This document shows, in pieces, positions 24,395 through 33,502 of a DNA stretch of 64,000 nt. Position numbers and translations under genes: made by a program. A model generated the notes under the pieces. That model saw only the letters and a program-made list of their open reading frames with translations, was not told where the DNA came from and ran no database searches. Positions within the stretch are counted from its first letter, which is position 1; each line of letters begins with the position of its first letter. The stretch is from Oscillospiraceae bacterium (GTDB taxonomy: Bacteria; Bacillota; Clostridia; Oscillospirales; Oscillospiraceae). The stretch lies in contig JAFROD010000013.1 in NCBI GenBank assembly GCA_017429835.1, positions 1 to 64,000 of the forward strand, in the 5' to 3' direction.

Positions 24395-26290
24395 ATGGAC
24401 GAGATACGAGAAAACGAGACGCTGCCTGCCGTTCCGTTTCACCGCCCGAGCGAAATCAAATGGACCGTAGAAAACTTTGAGATCTCGGACGAGCCGTACC
24501 GTGCATTGTGGGAGTTCGGCAAGCAGGCGAACCAATTCCTCTATGAGCAGGAAATCGGCAGGATGGAGAAAGCGGCGAAATCGCTGGGCTTTCGCCGCTT
24601 CAAGACGCAGTACAAGGCGTTCGTGCAGTCTGTCAAAAACGACGTGCCGGCGGAAACGATCTGCAACGGCGCACTCACGCAGTTTGACAATCAGCCGATG
24701 GAACTGGCCTGCGGAACGTGGGATTGCTCTGACGATGGGATCTACCGCAACAGCTTCGGCAGAGAAGTTGCCTGCGCACACGCGATCATGCCGATCGAGC
24801 GCCTTGTGAACATCGATACGAACGAGGTCAAGGTGCGGCTCGCGTATAAGCGCAGCGGATGCAGGTATCAGTGGCAGTCCGTGATCGTGGATAAGGAAAG
24901 CATTTCGACGGCACGAAACATCGTATCGCTCGCAAAATACGGCATTTCCGTGACCTCCGGAACGGCGCCGGTTCTCGTGGATTATCTGAACGACATCGAG
25001 AATATGAACTATGACGTCATCCCGGAGCGCAAGAGCATTTGTCGGCTCGGATACATACCGAACGAAGGATTCTCCCCGTACGTTGACGGCTTGATCTTCG
25101 ACGGCGATGCGAACTATCGAAGCTTATATAACGCCGTAACGAGCAAAGGGGATGAAACGGAGTGGTACAAAGCCGCGCTGGAGTGCAGAAAAATGTCCGT
25201 CACGGCAAGAATCATCCTGGCGGCGTCGTTTGCTTCACCGCTGCTTGAACCGCTTGGCTGTCTGCCGTTTTTCGTCCATCTGTGGGGTATCGACAGCGGC
25301 ACCGGCAAGACCGTTGCGCTGATGCTGGCGGCGTCCGTCTGGGGCAATCCCGCGATCGGCGAGTACGTGAAAACATTCGACGCGACGGCGGTCGGCTGCG
25401 AAAAGACGGCCGCCTTCCTGAATCACCTGCCGCTCTGTCTGGACGAGCTGCAGCTTACGAGGGACAGCCGCGGAAAACAGAATTTCGACGTGTACCGGCT
25501 TGCGCAGGGCGTTGGCCGAACGAGGGGAAATCGGTCCGGCGGCATTGATATGACGCCAACCTGGAAAAACTGCATTCTGACGACCGGCGAATCTCCTATC
25601 ACCGGGCAGACTGCCGGCGCAGGCGCGGTCAACCGCGTGATCGACATTGAGTGTACCGCGGCAGACGTCGTGATCCGAGACGGAATGCGGATCTCCGGTA
25701 TCCTGAAACGCAACTACGGCTTTGCCGGTCGGCGCTTCATCGAACAGATCTACGGCGAGAGATCGGAGCAGATCATTGCCGCGCTGAAGGATATGTACCA
25801 TACCGAGTATGAGTATATGTCGAAGAGCGATACCACCGAGAAGCAGGCAATGGCAGCCGCGGCGATTTCCGTTGCTGATCACTGGCTGACACAGACCTAC
25901 TTCAAGGACGGTCTGCCGCTGCTCGGCGAGGAGCTGCGCGAGTTCCTTGCGACTAAAGCCGCAGTATCGACGGGCGTTCGCGCCTATCAGTTCCTCTGCG
26001 ACTGGGTCAGTCAGAACGCCAACAGGTTTTCCACCGAAGTGAGCGGCGAGGTCTACGGCGTGATCGACTGCGATGTGGCGTATATCAACCGTTCTGTGTT
26101 CAATCAGACGCTCACGGAGAACGGTTTTGACGCCCGCAGTGTGCTGTCATATCTGCGGAGTGAGCGGAAGATCGAAGTACCGCCGAAAGGATTTACAAAG
26201 CTGAAGCGTATTGGCGGTGTTCCTACTCACTGCGTTGCTCTCAAAATTGAGCAACAGGGCGGTGCGCTCGATGATGAACTACCGCTATGA
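24395..26290 (+). CDS. DUF927-family phage replication ATPase (primase/helicase type)
   Basis: A 631-aa protein of the DUF927 group. Walker A GIDSGTGKT (about 303-311) in a FVHLWGIDSGTGKTVALMLAASVWGNP context, Walker B-like LPLCLDELQ, and a sensor region ILTTGESP. The N-terminal about 220 residues are probably the DNA- or nucleotide-binding part. Genes of this type take the place of the replicative helicase or primase in phages and mobile elements. It ends 10 bp before the first origin iteron, so it may load onto that array. It starts one base after the nuclease stop. Confidence 0.83.
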   Translation: MDEIRENETLPAVPFHRPSEIKWTVENFEISDEPYRALWEFGKQANQFLYEQEIGRMEKAAKSLGFRRFKTQYKAFVQSVKNDVPAETICNGALTQFDNQPMELACGTWDCSDDGIYRNSFGREVACAHAIMPIERLVNIDTNEVKVRLAYKRSGCRYQWQSVIVDKESISTARNIVSLAKYGISVTSGTAPVLVDYLNDIENMNYDVIPERKSICRLGYIPNEGFSPYVDGLIFDGDANYRSLYNAVTSKGDETEWYKAALECRKMSVTARIILAASFASPLLEPLGCLPFFVHLWGIDSGTGKTVALMLAASVWGNPAIGEYVKTFDATAVGCEKTAAFLNHLPLCLDELQLTRDSRGKQNFDVYRLAQGVGRTRGNRSGGIDMTPTWKNCILTTGESPITGQTAGAGAVNRVIDIECTAADVVIRDGMRISGILKRNYGFAGRRFIEQIYGERSEQIIAALKDMYHTEYEYMSKSDTTEKQAMAAAAISVADHWLTQTYFKDGLPLLGEELREFLATKAAVSTGVRAYQFLCDWVSQNANRFSTEVSGEVYGVIDCDVAYINRSVFNQTLTENGFDARSVLSYLRSERKIEVPPKGFTKLKRIGGVPTHCVALKIEQQGGALDDELPL

Positions 26291-26299
26291 ACGCCAAAT

Positions 26300-26559
26300 G
26301 TACGACATGGTCGTACAAAAGTCGTACGCGCAAACCCTTGCAAACTCAGTAGTGTACGACCGTACGACCTGTACGACCGAAAAATACACGCTATATAGAG
26401 CATAAAAAAATAATGCGAATTCTAATGAAAACAGATTTTTTCTCGCGCATAAGGAAATGTTGCAAAAAAGTCGTACAGTCGTACACCACCCTGCAAACCC
26501 TTTATTATCAATGCTTTTCGTGTACGACTTGCGGTCGTACACAGTAGTACAAGTCGTAC
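26300..26559. other. Putative phage replication origin with GTACGAC iterons
   Basis: A 260-bp non-coding gap between two replication genes holds eleven exact copies of GTACGAC or its complement, starting at 26300, 26310, 26321, 26354, 26362, 26371, 26470, 26478, 26522, 26534 and 26553. A twelfth copy with one change is at 26544. The copies flank a roughly 90-bp AT-rich core (26378-26469). GCAAACCCTT also occurs twice (26330, 26493). Iterons plus an unwinding element between helicase/primase genes are the hallmark of phage origins; replication function itself is inferred. Confidence 0.75.
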
Positions 26560-26581
26560 GTTTTAACGAAAGGACTGACAA

Positions 26582-28096
26582 ATGGAATTACGAGATTACC
26601 AACGGCAATGTATCGACATCATTGACAATCTGGATCCGGGCGCGTATCTCGTGCAGATGGCTACCGGCCTGGGCAAGACGGTAACCTTTGCGAATATCAG
26701 ACGGCGCGGGCGCGTACTGCTCCTGTCGCACCGTGAAGAACTGGTACATCAGCCCGAAAAATACTATACCTGCTCCTATGGCGTCGAGCGCGCCAACGAG
26801 TGCAGTCACGGTGAAGAGGTCATATCTGCTTCGGTGCAGTCGCTCGTACGCCGGTTGGACAAGTTCGCTCCCGATACGTTTGACACGATCATCTGCGATG
26901 AAGCGCACCACGCAGCCGCTGTTACATACCGCAGTATCTTCAATCACTTTGCACCGCGTCTCCTGCTCGGTTTTACGGCAACGCCGGCACGCGGCGACAA
27001 GGTCCGCCTGGATGATATCTTCGACAGGATCATTTTTCAGAGAGATCTGCGCTGGGGCATCCAGAACGGATACCTATGCGACATCACCTGCAAGCGTGTC
27101 GATATCGGCTATGACCTATCTGCCGTAAAAACAGCGCGGGGCGACTATGCGCCCGGCGAACTGAATGACGCGATGGAGGGGACTGCTGACGCGATCGCGC
27201 AGGCGTATCGGGAACACGCGGTCGGTCAGACGCTGATCTTCGCGGTCAGCGTGGAACGCTGCAACGAGATCGCGGAGAAGATCCCCGGCGCGGTCGTCGT
27301 GACCGGAGAGACGAAGAACCGCGCCGAGATTATCGAACGCTTTACCAGACGGGAGATTCCGTGCATCGTCAACTGCATGGTGTTCACCGAAGGCACGGAT
27401 ATGCCTTTGATCGAAACGATTATTGTGGCGCGTCCTACGCAGTCAGACAGTCTGTATACGCAGATGGTCGGCAGGGGCTTGCGGCTCTATCCCGGCAAGG
27501 ACAAGCTCACGCTGATCGACTGCGTCGGTATCACCGGCCGCGCTTCACTCTGCACCGCGCCGTCCCTGATCGGCGTGGATATGACGACGGTACCGCAGGA
27601 ACGGCGATCTCTGGTAGAGGGCGACTTATTCGAGCTGCCTTTGAGAGCAGATTACGCCGCAGACTGTCCGCAAAGCTGGATCCGCAACGTGGAGATCGTC
27701 GACCTCTGGGCAAAAGAGCAACGCTATAATCTGCACGGTGTCGGCTGGTTCAAAATGCCTGACGGTACGATGCTTCTCTCCCTGCCAAATAATGAGAAGA
27801 TTCGCATTACTGCGCCGGATCCGCTCGGAAACGTGATCTTCCGCAGAGAAAAAATGCCAATGCAGGAGGCACTGGATTCCGTATACAGTTGGCTTCAGGA
27901 ATATCGGCAGGAAGAACGGCTTCTGTGGGACATCGACTGCATGAAGCGCTGGGGGAAACAGCCGGCGTCCGAGCGTCAGATCGAAATCATCAGAAAGCGG
28001 TGCAAGGGATTTGATCCGACCGGATTGACCAAGATGCAGGCGACGCAAATACTGAATCGCCTGTTCGGAGAGAAGAAGGGACGGCGATCTGCATGA
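26582..28096 (+). CDS. SF2 DEAD/DEAH-box helicase
   Basis: A 504-aa superfamily 2 helicase. Q-like start MELRDYQRQCI, Walker A MATGLGKT (about 26-33), DEAH in IICDEAHHAA, motif III FTATPAR, motif VI QMVGRGLR. A C-terminal extension (about 345-504) has no recognised domain. It is common in replication modules of Firmicutes siphophages, where it is thought to unwind at forks or origins. It starts 22 bp after the last iteron, and VRR-NUC overlaps its stop by ATGA. Confidence 0.92.
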   Translation: MELRDYQRQCIDIIDNLDPGAYLVQMATGLGKTVTFANIRRRGRVLLLSHREELVHQPEKYYTCSYGVERANECSHGEEVISASVQSLVRRLDKFAPDTFDTIICDEAHHAAAVTYRSIFNHFAPRLLLGFTATPARGDKVRLDDIFDRIIFQRDLRWGIQNGYLCDITCKRVDIGYDLSAVKTARGDYAPGELNDAMEGTADAIAQAYREHAVGQTLIFAVSVERCNEIAEKIPGAVVVTGETKNRAEIIERFTRREIPCIVNCMVFTEGTDMPLIETIIVARPTQSDSLYTQMVGRGLRLYPGKDKLTLIDCVGITGRASLCTAPSLIGVDMTTVPQERRSLVEGDLFELPLRADYAADCPQSWIRNVEIVDLWAKEQRYNLHGVGWFKMPDGTMLLSLPNNEKIRITAPDPLGNVIFRREKMPMQEALDSVYSWLQEYRQEERLLWDIDCMKRWGKQPASERQIEIIRKRCKGFDPTGLTKMQATQILNRLFGEKKGRRSA

Positions 28097-28449
28097 CGGA
28101 AACGCAGCACCAGTGCAACGTGATCAAATGGTCGCAGCAGCCGTCGATCCGTGCAAAATGGCCGGAACTGAAGCTCCTATACCACAACAAGAACGAGACT
28201 GCCGAAGGGGTGCGTCGTGTTTCTGTGGATAAGGCGATGGGAGTAAAGAAGGGCGTGCCGGATCTGTTTCTTCCGTCTGCACACGGTCGGTACCACGGCC
28301 TTTTTATCGAGATGAAGACGGAAACGGGCAGCCCGACGACCGATCAGCGCTGGTGGATTGACGAGCTTAATGCGGCAGGATACTACGCTGTGGTTTGCCG
28401 CGGATGGCGCGATGCAGTCCGCGTACTCGAATGGTATCTGTCGCTATGA
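28093..28449 (+). CDS. VRR-NUC domain nuclease
   Basis: A 118-aa single-domain nuclease. The core is GVPDLFLPSAHGRYHGLFIEMKTETGSPT, i.e. the PD-x-ExK active site of the VRR-NUC family (about 56-82), followed by QRWWIDELNAAGY. Such proteins are presumed to resolve branched DNA during phage replication or packaging. The ATG overlaps the helicase stop. Confidence 0.9.
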   Translation: MTETQHQCNVIKWSQQPSIRAKWPELKLLYHNKNETAEGVRRVSVDKAMGVKKGVPDLFLPSAHGRYHGLFIEMKTETGSPTTDQRWWIDELNAAGYYAVVCRGWRDAVRVLEWYLSL

Positions 28450-28787
28450 ATACCGGAGTTGTCTTACCGTATGAAACTGCCGCAATGCGCGGCGACGAGT
28501 TGCCGAAAGATCTGCCGATGCCGGATCAGCTCCTGTATATCGGCTTACGATCTCTGTATTGGCAGGTTCGGAAAGATATCATCACAAGGGATACGGCGGT
28601 TGTTGAGAAACGGCGACTGCTGGAGCAATACAGAATAAACACGTTCCGCTTCGATATGTGGCAGAACGCGGCAAGGCGGGAGCAGGAGATTGAATCCCTT
28701 CTGGCTGCAATTCGCAAGGACAGCGACCTGATGCAGAACGATAAGGTAAACGCTCTTGTTTCAGCCATCGACGGAATCAGGAGGTAG
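28446..28787 (+). CDS. Phage hypothetical protein, helical
   Basis: A 113-aa protein starting in the VRR-NUC stop (ATGA). It is helical with a conserved-looking block DQLLYIGLRSLYWQVRKDIITRDTAVVEKRRLLEQY and a charged C-terminus. Homologues are common downstream of VRR-NUC genes in clostridial phages as far as I recall; no function is assigned. No catalytic motif is visible. Confidence 0.7.
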   Translation: MNTGVVLPYETAAMRGDELPKDLPMPDQLLYIGLRSLYWQVRKDIITRDTAVVEKRRLLEQYRINTFRFDMWQNAARREQEIESLLAAIRKDSDLMQNDKVNALVSAIDGIRR

Positions 28788-28788
28788 T

Positions 28789-29115
28789 ATGAAACAGAAT
28801 AACATGCTTGCCCGGATGGAGACGAAGATCGCCGCTCGGGAGCACGCAAAGTACCAAAAGCAGCTTGATATTGCCCTGCAGATGGGCATGGACGCCGCGA
28901 CGATCGCCGCAAACGACGTCCTCGGCATGGAGCAGGACAAGGCGGCAGGCTTCCTGACCGCCTACATCGAAACATACAACACGATCTGCAAAATGATCAC
29001 AGAGGACAGCAAGGACGATCCGGATATCGTTTACTCGACCGCGAAGATCGACCAGCGCCTCCGTCAGATCGTCGGCGATGCGGTCTTCAAACCGTGGGAG
29101 GTACGGTATGGGTGA
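28789..29115 (+). CDS. Phage hypothetical protein
   Basis: A 108-aa all-helical protein with strong RBS CAGGAGGTAGT. It starts one base after the previous stop. The central segment (LQMGMDAATIAANDVLGMEQDKAAGFLTAYIETYNTICKM) suggests a compact helical bundle. No family is recognised. It overlaps the zinc-ribbon gene by 8 bp. Confidence 0.7.
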   Translation: MKQNNMLARMETKIAAREHAKYQKQLDIALQMGMDAATIAANDVLGMEQDKAAGFLTAYIETYNTICKMITEDSKDDPDIVYSTAKIDQRLRQIVGDAVFKPWEVRYG

Positions 29116-29392
29116 CTATATCAGCCGTGAGGCGGTGATAAAGACACAAGAGCGGATGTGCCTTGGCTGTCCATGCGACAGGACTTTATGCGGAAAATGT
29201 GCTGCCAATACGTTTAAGCGACAGGTCATGGAGATGTCAGCCGCCGACGTGCGCCCGGTGGTGCATGCGCACTGGATTGAAGAAGAAGGATGCCAAATCT
29301 GCTCCAACTGCGGAGAAGAACATGAATGGATCGACTACAGAGCTACGTTTTGCGACAACTGCGGTGCCGATATGCGGGAGGCGACGAAATGA
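29108..29392 (+). CDS. Phage zinc-ribbon protein
   Basis: A 94-aa protein beginning MGDYISREAVIKT, with cysteines CLGCPCDRTLCGKC (N-terminal group) and a C-terminal ribbon CSNCGEEHEWIDYRATFCDNCGADM (about 66-90). HWIEEEGCQICSNCG is a recurring phage motif found in small proteins of replication modules. It probably binds zinc and assists neighbouring enzymes; role unknown. It ends four bases inside the helicase-methylase gene. Confidence 0.75.
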   Translation: MGDYISREAVIKTQERMCLGCPCDRTLCGKCAANTFKRQVMEMSAADVRPVVHAHWIEEEGCQICSNCGEEHEWIDYRATFCDNCGADMREATK

Positions 29393-31914
29393 ACAACCGA
29401 GCGCAGACGTCTATAGACTACAACCAATTCTTACATACGAAAATCGTAACGGCGCCGGAAAGCGGATTTGACCTCGATCCTGCGCTGGTGCATCCGGTAC
29501 TCCTGCCGCATCAGAAGGATGCTGTGATCTGGGCTTGCAGAGGCGGCAGACGCGCTCTGTTTGAGAGCTTCGGTCTCGGCAAGACGATTCAGATTCTGGA
29601 ATGGTGCAGGCAGGTCGTCAACCATGAGGGCGGCAAGGCAGTGATCGTAATGCCGCTCGGCGTCCGTCAGGAGTTCATTCACGACGCAAGCGCGCTCTTG
29701 CAGATGAAGAAACCTCTGTATGTCACCAATCAAGAGGCGGCAGAAGCGGCAGAAGATCAGATTTTGCTGACAAACTACGAGCGCGTCCGCGACGGCGACA
29801 TCGACCCGCAGAGGTTTACCGCTTGCGCGCTGGATGAAGCGTCCGTTCTGCGGAGCTTCGGCAGCAAAACCTATCAGACCTTCCTTGATAAGTTCCAGGG
29901 CGTGAAGTATAAGCTGGTCGCCACGGCGACGCCTTCGCCGAACAAGTACAAGGAGCTGATCCACTACGCCGGATTTCTGGAGGTCATGGATACCGGGCAA
30001 GCGCTCACGCGGTTTTTCAAGCGCGACAGCACGAAGGCGAACAATCTGACGCTGTATCCGCACAAGGAAGAGGAATTCTGGCTGTGGGTATCGAGCTGGG
30101 CGCTGATGCTCGTCTATCCTTCGGATCTCGGTTATGACGACACCGGCTATGCGCTGCCGGAAATGGAAATCCGCACACACGTTATACGGGACGTTTACGG
30201 TCAGACTGTCGACCGTGACGGTCAAATAAAACTGATGAACGACGTCGCCATGTCATTACAGGAGGCGTCGCGGGAAAAGCGGGAGAGCATTCCGCGCCGC
30301 GTGGCTAAGGCAAAGGAGATTGTTGACAGCGATCCGGACGCTCATTTCCTGCTGTGGCACGATCTGGAGGCGGAACGGCTGGAGATCATGCGGCAGTTCC
30401 CGGAGGTATCGGAAATCCACGGCACAATGGACTACGACCTGCGAGAGCAGCGGGTGATCGACTTCTCAGAAGGTCGGTCGCGGCTGTTTGCCACGAAGAA
30501 AAGCCTGTCCGGGCAAGGCTGTAACTTCCAGCGGCATTGCCACCGGGCGATCTTCGTCGGCATCGACTATGAGTTCAACGACTTCATTCAGGCAATCCAC
30601 CGCATTTACCGTTTCCTGCAGAGCGAGAAGGTCATTATCGACCTGATCTATATGGAATCGGAAGATCCCATTTATAGAGTGCTCATGCAGAAATGGAAGC
30701 AGCACCTTCATATGCAGGAGAAACTGCGGGAGATTGTCAAGAAATACGGCCTATCGGAGCGGCTTGCCGCCATCCGAATGGCAAGAAGCATAGGAGTGGA
30801 AAGAGTGGAAGTCAAAGGCAAGAATTACACGGCGGTCAACAACGACTGCATTTTGGAGACGGCGAAGATGCCGGATAACAGCGTTGATCTGATCGTGACC
30901 TCGATCCCGTTCAGCAATCATTATGAGTACACGCCGAGCTATAACGATTTCGGGCATAACGAGAATACGGCGCGCTTCTTCGACCAAATGGACTATCTGT
31001 CCCCGAACCTGCTGCGCATTCTGAAGCCGGGACGGGTGTTTTGCTGCCACGTCAAGGACAGAGTGCTGTTCGGCAATGCGACCGGAATGGGAATGCCGAC
31101 GATGGAACCGTTTCACGCGCAGTGCATTCAGCACTATATGAAACACGGCTTTGCATACTTCGGGATGATTACCGTCGTCACCGACGTCGTCCGCGAGAAC
31201 AATCAGACCTACCGCCTCGGATGGACGGAGCAATGTAAGGACGGCAGCAAGATGGGCGTCGGCTGCCCAGAATACGTTCTGCTGTTCCGCAAACTGCCGA
31301 CTGATCGCTCGAAGGCGTATGCCGATACGCCGGTTGTGAAGTCGAAAGAGGAATACACCCGCGCACAGTGGCAGCTTGACGCCCATGGTTATTGGCGTTC
31401 GTCCGGTGACAGATTGCTCTCCAAAGAGGAACTCATGAGCTTGGACGTGTCGAAGCTGCAGGCGGCATACCGCAAGTACAGCCGCGATACGGTGTACTCC
31501 TATGAAGAACACATGGCGCTTGCGAAGAAGCTGGACGAAGACGGGCACCTTCCTGCGACCTTTATGGTCGTCGCTCCGGGGAGCTGGACGGATCAGGTGT
31601 GGGACGACATCAACCGTATGCGGACGCTGAACACCAATCAGACGCAGAACAACCGCGTGATGCACGTCTGCCCGTTGCAGTTAGACATCGTTGACCGCCT
31701 GATTAACCGCTACAGCAACGAGGGCGATCTTGTCCTTGATCCGTTCGGCGGCCTCGGTACGGTCGCGCTGGAGGCAATCAAGGCAGGGCGGAAGGGCTAT
31801 ACCATCGAACTGAACAATGACTACTTCCGCGATGCCGTCGGCTATCTGAAAGAGTACGAAGACACTGACGACGCGGCGATTACGATGTTCGACCTGCTGG
31901 GGGTGACGGTATGA
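29389..31914 (+). CDS. Fusion of SNF2-type helicase and beta-class DNA methyltransferase
   Basis: An 841-aa two-part protein. Residues about 1-465: SF2/SNF2-like helicase with Walker A SFGLGKT (60-66), DEAS in CALDEASVL, and motif VI QAIHRIYRF. From about 472: N6-adenine/N4-cytosine methyltransferase with motif IV first (LIVTSIPFSNHYEY, in place of DPPY/SPPY) and motif I last (LDPFGGLGTVALEA), the permuted beta order. The phage may modify its own DNA against host restriction while translocating on it; target site unknown. The TSIPF variant is notable. Start at ATG 29389, coupled to the preceding gene. Confidence 0.88.
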   Translation: MNNRAQTSIDYNQFLHTKIVTAPESGFDLDPALVHPVLLPHQKDAVIWACRGGRRALFESFGLGKTIQILEWCRQVVNHEGGKAVIVMPLGVRQEFIHDASALLQMKKPLYVTNQEAAEAAEDQILLTNYERVRDGDIDPQRFTACALDEASVLRSFGSKTYQTFLDKFQGVKYKLVATATPSPNKYKELIHYAGFLEVMDTGQALTRFFKRDSTKANNLTLYPHKEEEFWLWVSSWALMLVYPSDLGYDDTGYALPEMEIRTHVIRDVYGQTVDRDGQIKLMNDVAMSLQEASREKRESIPRRVAKAKEIVDSDPDAHFLLWHDLEAERLEIMRQFPEVSEIHGTMDYDLREQRVIDFSEGRSRLFATKKSLSGQGCNFQRHCHRAIFVGIDYEFNDFIQAIHRIYRFLQSEKVIIDLIYMESEDPIYRVLMQKWKQHLHMQEKLREIVKKYGLSERLAAIRMARSIGVERVEVKGKNYTAVNNDCILETAKMPDNSVDLIVTSIPFSNHYEYTPSYNDFGHNENTARFFDQMDYLSPNLLRILKPGRVFCCHVKDRVLFGNATGMGMPTMEPFHAQCIQHYMKHGFAYFGMITVVTDVVRENNQTYRLGWTEQCKDGSKMGVGCPEYVLLFRKLPTDRSKAYADTPVVKSKEEYTRAQWQLDAHGYWRSSGDRLLSKEELMSLDVSKLQAAYRKYSRDTVYSYEEHMALAKKLDEDGHLPATFMVVAPGSWTDQVWDDINRMRTLNTNQTQNNRVMHVCPLQLDIVDRLINRYSNEGDLVLDPFGGLGTVALEAIKAGRKGYTIELNNDYFRDAVGYLKEYEDTDDAAITMFDLLGVTV

Positions 31915-32447
31915 GCAAAGCGATTGGCGAACAAATAAAGAAAATGAGAAAGCTTCGGAAACTGACGCAAAAGCAGCTTGCCGAAGCGGCAAAAGTTGCG
32001 ACTGGAACGATTCAACAATATGAACTTGGAAAAAGAAAGCCAAGCTTTGAGAATCTCATTGCGATCTCTCATGCACTCAATGTCTCTGTGAATATGCTTT
32101 GTGATCTAAATAGTGCTCCCGTTATTCAATTAGAAGATGATGAGTTTTTTATAATCACGGGAGTGCTGGCAGATGGTTTTCGTTCAGTATACCGTGAGAT
32201 CAGTCGGCAGATAGAACTTTTCGGAGACCAAAGCGACAGGCACCCACTGGAATACCTTGCGTTTATCACCGAGGAGATCGGAGAGTTGGCAGAGGCGATT
32301 ACCGAGACATTTATGAACGGAAGGCACCCGGAACGCGGAGGGTATGACAATATGGTGAAGGAAGCCATCCATGTCGCAGCAACAGCGATTTCTGCTATTT
32401 CGTGTATCAGGAGAATGGAGATGAAACAGAATGAACTGGAAATATGA
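31911..32447 (+). CDS. XRE HTH fused to MazG-like NTP pyrophosphohydrolase
   Basis: A 178-aa protein. Residues 5-62 are a Cro/CI HTH (IKKMRKLRKLTQKQLAEAAKVATGTIQQYELGKRKPS). Residues about 95-170 match small phage NTP-PPase domains: FITEEIGELAEAITE supplies ExxE and KEAIHVAATAISAI the second helix. The enzyme part would hydrolyse (d)NTPs to NMP and PPi; the HTH would tie this to DNA binding or to transcription. The ATG overlaps the stop of the helicase-methylase gene. Confidence 0.78.
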   Translation: MSKAIGEQIKKMRKLRKLTQKQLAEAAKVATGTIQQYELGKRKPSFENLIAISHALNVSVNMLCDLNSAPVIQLEDDEFFIITGVLADGFRSVYREISRQIELFGDQSDRHPLEYLAFITEEIGELAEAITETFMNGRHPERGGYDNMVKEAIHVAATAISAISCIRRMEMKQNELEI

Positions 32448-32865
32448 ATCAATCGAAAAGTTGAAGGGCTACGAAGCGCATCTGGCGTCCCTGACGTCTA
32501 TCCCGGAGGAGATCAGCCGCCTGGAGTCCGCTGCCTGCTCGATCCGCTCGGCGACCGCTGACGGCACGGCTGTTTCGGGCGGCGGGAATAAGCGCGAGGA
32601 TATGCTCCTATCGAACATCGTCCTGCGGGAAGAACTGGAACGCAAACTCGAGCAGGCCAAACTGTGGGTGTCTGTGGTCGAGCGCAGCCTCGGCGTCCTG
32701 GACGATGAGGAGCGCCGCGTCCTCGATTTGATGTACATACACCGGCAGCCAGGCAGCGTCGAGCGCCTTTGCAGCGAGCTGTGCTGCGAAAAGCCGACTG
32801 TTTATCGCCGCAGAGACGCCGCACTGCATAAGTTCACGGTCGCACTGTATGGCCTCGAGGTCTGA
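32431..32865 (+). CDS. Late-gene regulator, RinA/ArpU or DUF1492-like sigma region 4 protein
   Basis: A 144-aa protein. The N-terminal half is a charged helix (EKLKGYEAHLASLTSIPEEISRLESA). The C-terminal part resembles sigma region 4: LDDEERRVLDLMYIHRQPGSVERLCSELCCEKPTVYRRRDAALHKF (about 90-135). Genes of this type sit just before terS in Firmicutes phages and switch on late transcription. It overlaps the XRE-MazG gene by 17 bp and is followed by a terminator. Confidence 0.8.
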   Translation: MNWKYESIEKLKGYEAHLASLTSIPEEISRLESAACSIRSATADGTAVSGGGNKREDMLLSNIVLREELERKLEQAKLWVSVVERSLGVLDDEERRVLDLMYIHRQPGSVERLCSELCCEKPTVYRRRDAALHKFTVALYGLEV

Positions 32866-32933
32866 AAATGAGAAAAATATGAGACGATTTTTCTGAAAAT
32901 CTGTGTTATACTGTAAAAAATGAAGTTTGCAAA

Positions 32934-32970
32934 GGCCTCGCCGGTCGTCCGGCGGGGTCTTTCCTTTGTG
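32934..32970 (+). terminator. Terminator before the packaging genes
   Basis: GGCCTCGCCGG-TCGT-CCGGCGGGGTC stem with G-U pairs, then TTTCCTTT. It separates early from late transcription; a TATACT at about 32908 could be part of a promoter but I see no convincing -35. Confidence 0.6.
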
Positions 32971-32980
32971 GGTGGTGACG

Positions 32981-33502
32981 ATGGCTCTCAATGAGCGACA
33001 GAGAAGATTTGTAGAGGAATACCTTGTGGATCTGAATGCGACGCAGGCTGCGCTTCGCGCCGGATACAGCCAAAAGACGGCGGGCAGCCAGGGGCAACGC
33101 CTGTTGAAAAATGTTGAAATCGCAGCGGCAATCAAAAAGCGGACGGATGCACGGATCAAACGGACAGATATTACGGCGGATTTCGTGCTGACGGAGCTGA
33201 TGAAGATCGCGGCGGCGAACCTTACCGACTTCATCACGATCGGTAAGAGGAACAGGATTTCGATCATTCCGACGCAGGATATTCCCGCTGACAAACTGGC
33301 GGCGCTTTCCGGGATCAAAAAGGGCAAGAACGGCGAGCTGGAGATCAAGACGCATGACAAGCTCCGTGCGCTCGAAATGCTGATGAAGCATCTCGGCCTG
33401 TTCGATAAGCCGGACGGCAACGATGAGAACGCTCTTGCCGAATTCCTGAAAGCGACCACTCCGTCACCGGAAGACATTGAGGCGCTGTATGAGGAAGAAT
33501 AA
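32981..33502 (+). CDS. terS: Terminase small subunit
   Basis: A 173-aa protein of the Terminase_2 family. MALNERQRRFVEEYLVDLNATQAALRAGYSQKTAGSQGQRLL (residues 1-42) is the classic HTH that recognises phage DNA for packaging; a helical oligomerisation segment follows. The ATG at 32981 comes after GGTGGTGACG. It overlaps terL by 14 bp. Confidence 0.92.
   Translation: MALNERQRRFVEEYLVDLNATQAALRAGYSQKTAGSQGQRLLKNVEIAAAIKKRTDARIKRTDITADFVLTELMKIAAANLTDFITIGKRNRISIIPTQDIPADKLAALSGIKKGKNGELEIKTHDKLRALEMLMKHLGLFDKPDGNDENALAEFLKATTPSPEDIEALYEEE

Noticed and set aside
26300-26559. CRISPR-like array
   Set aside because: Repeats are 7 bp, in both orientations, with irregular spacing and no cas genes; iterons explain them better.
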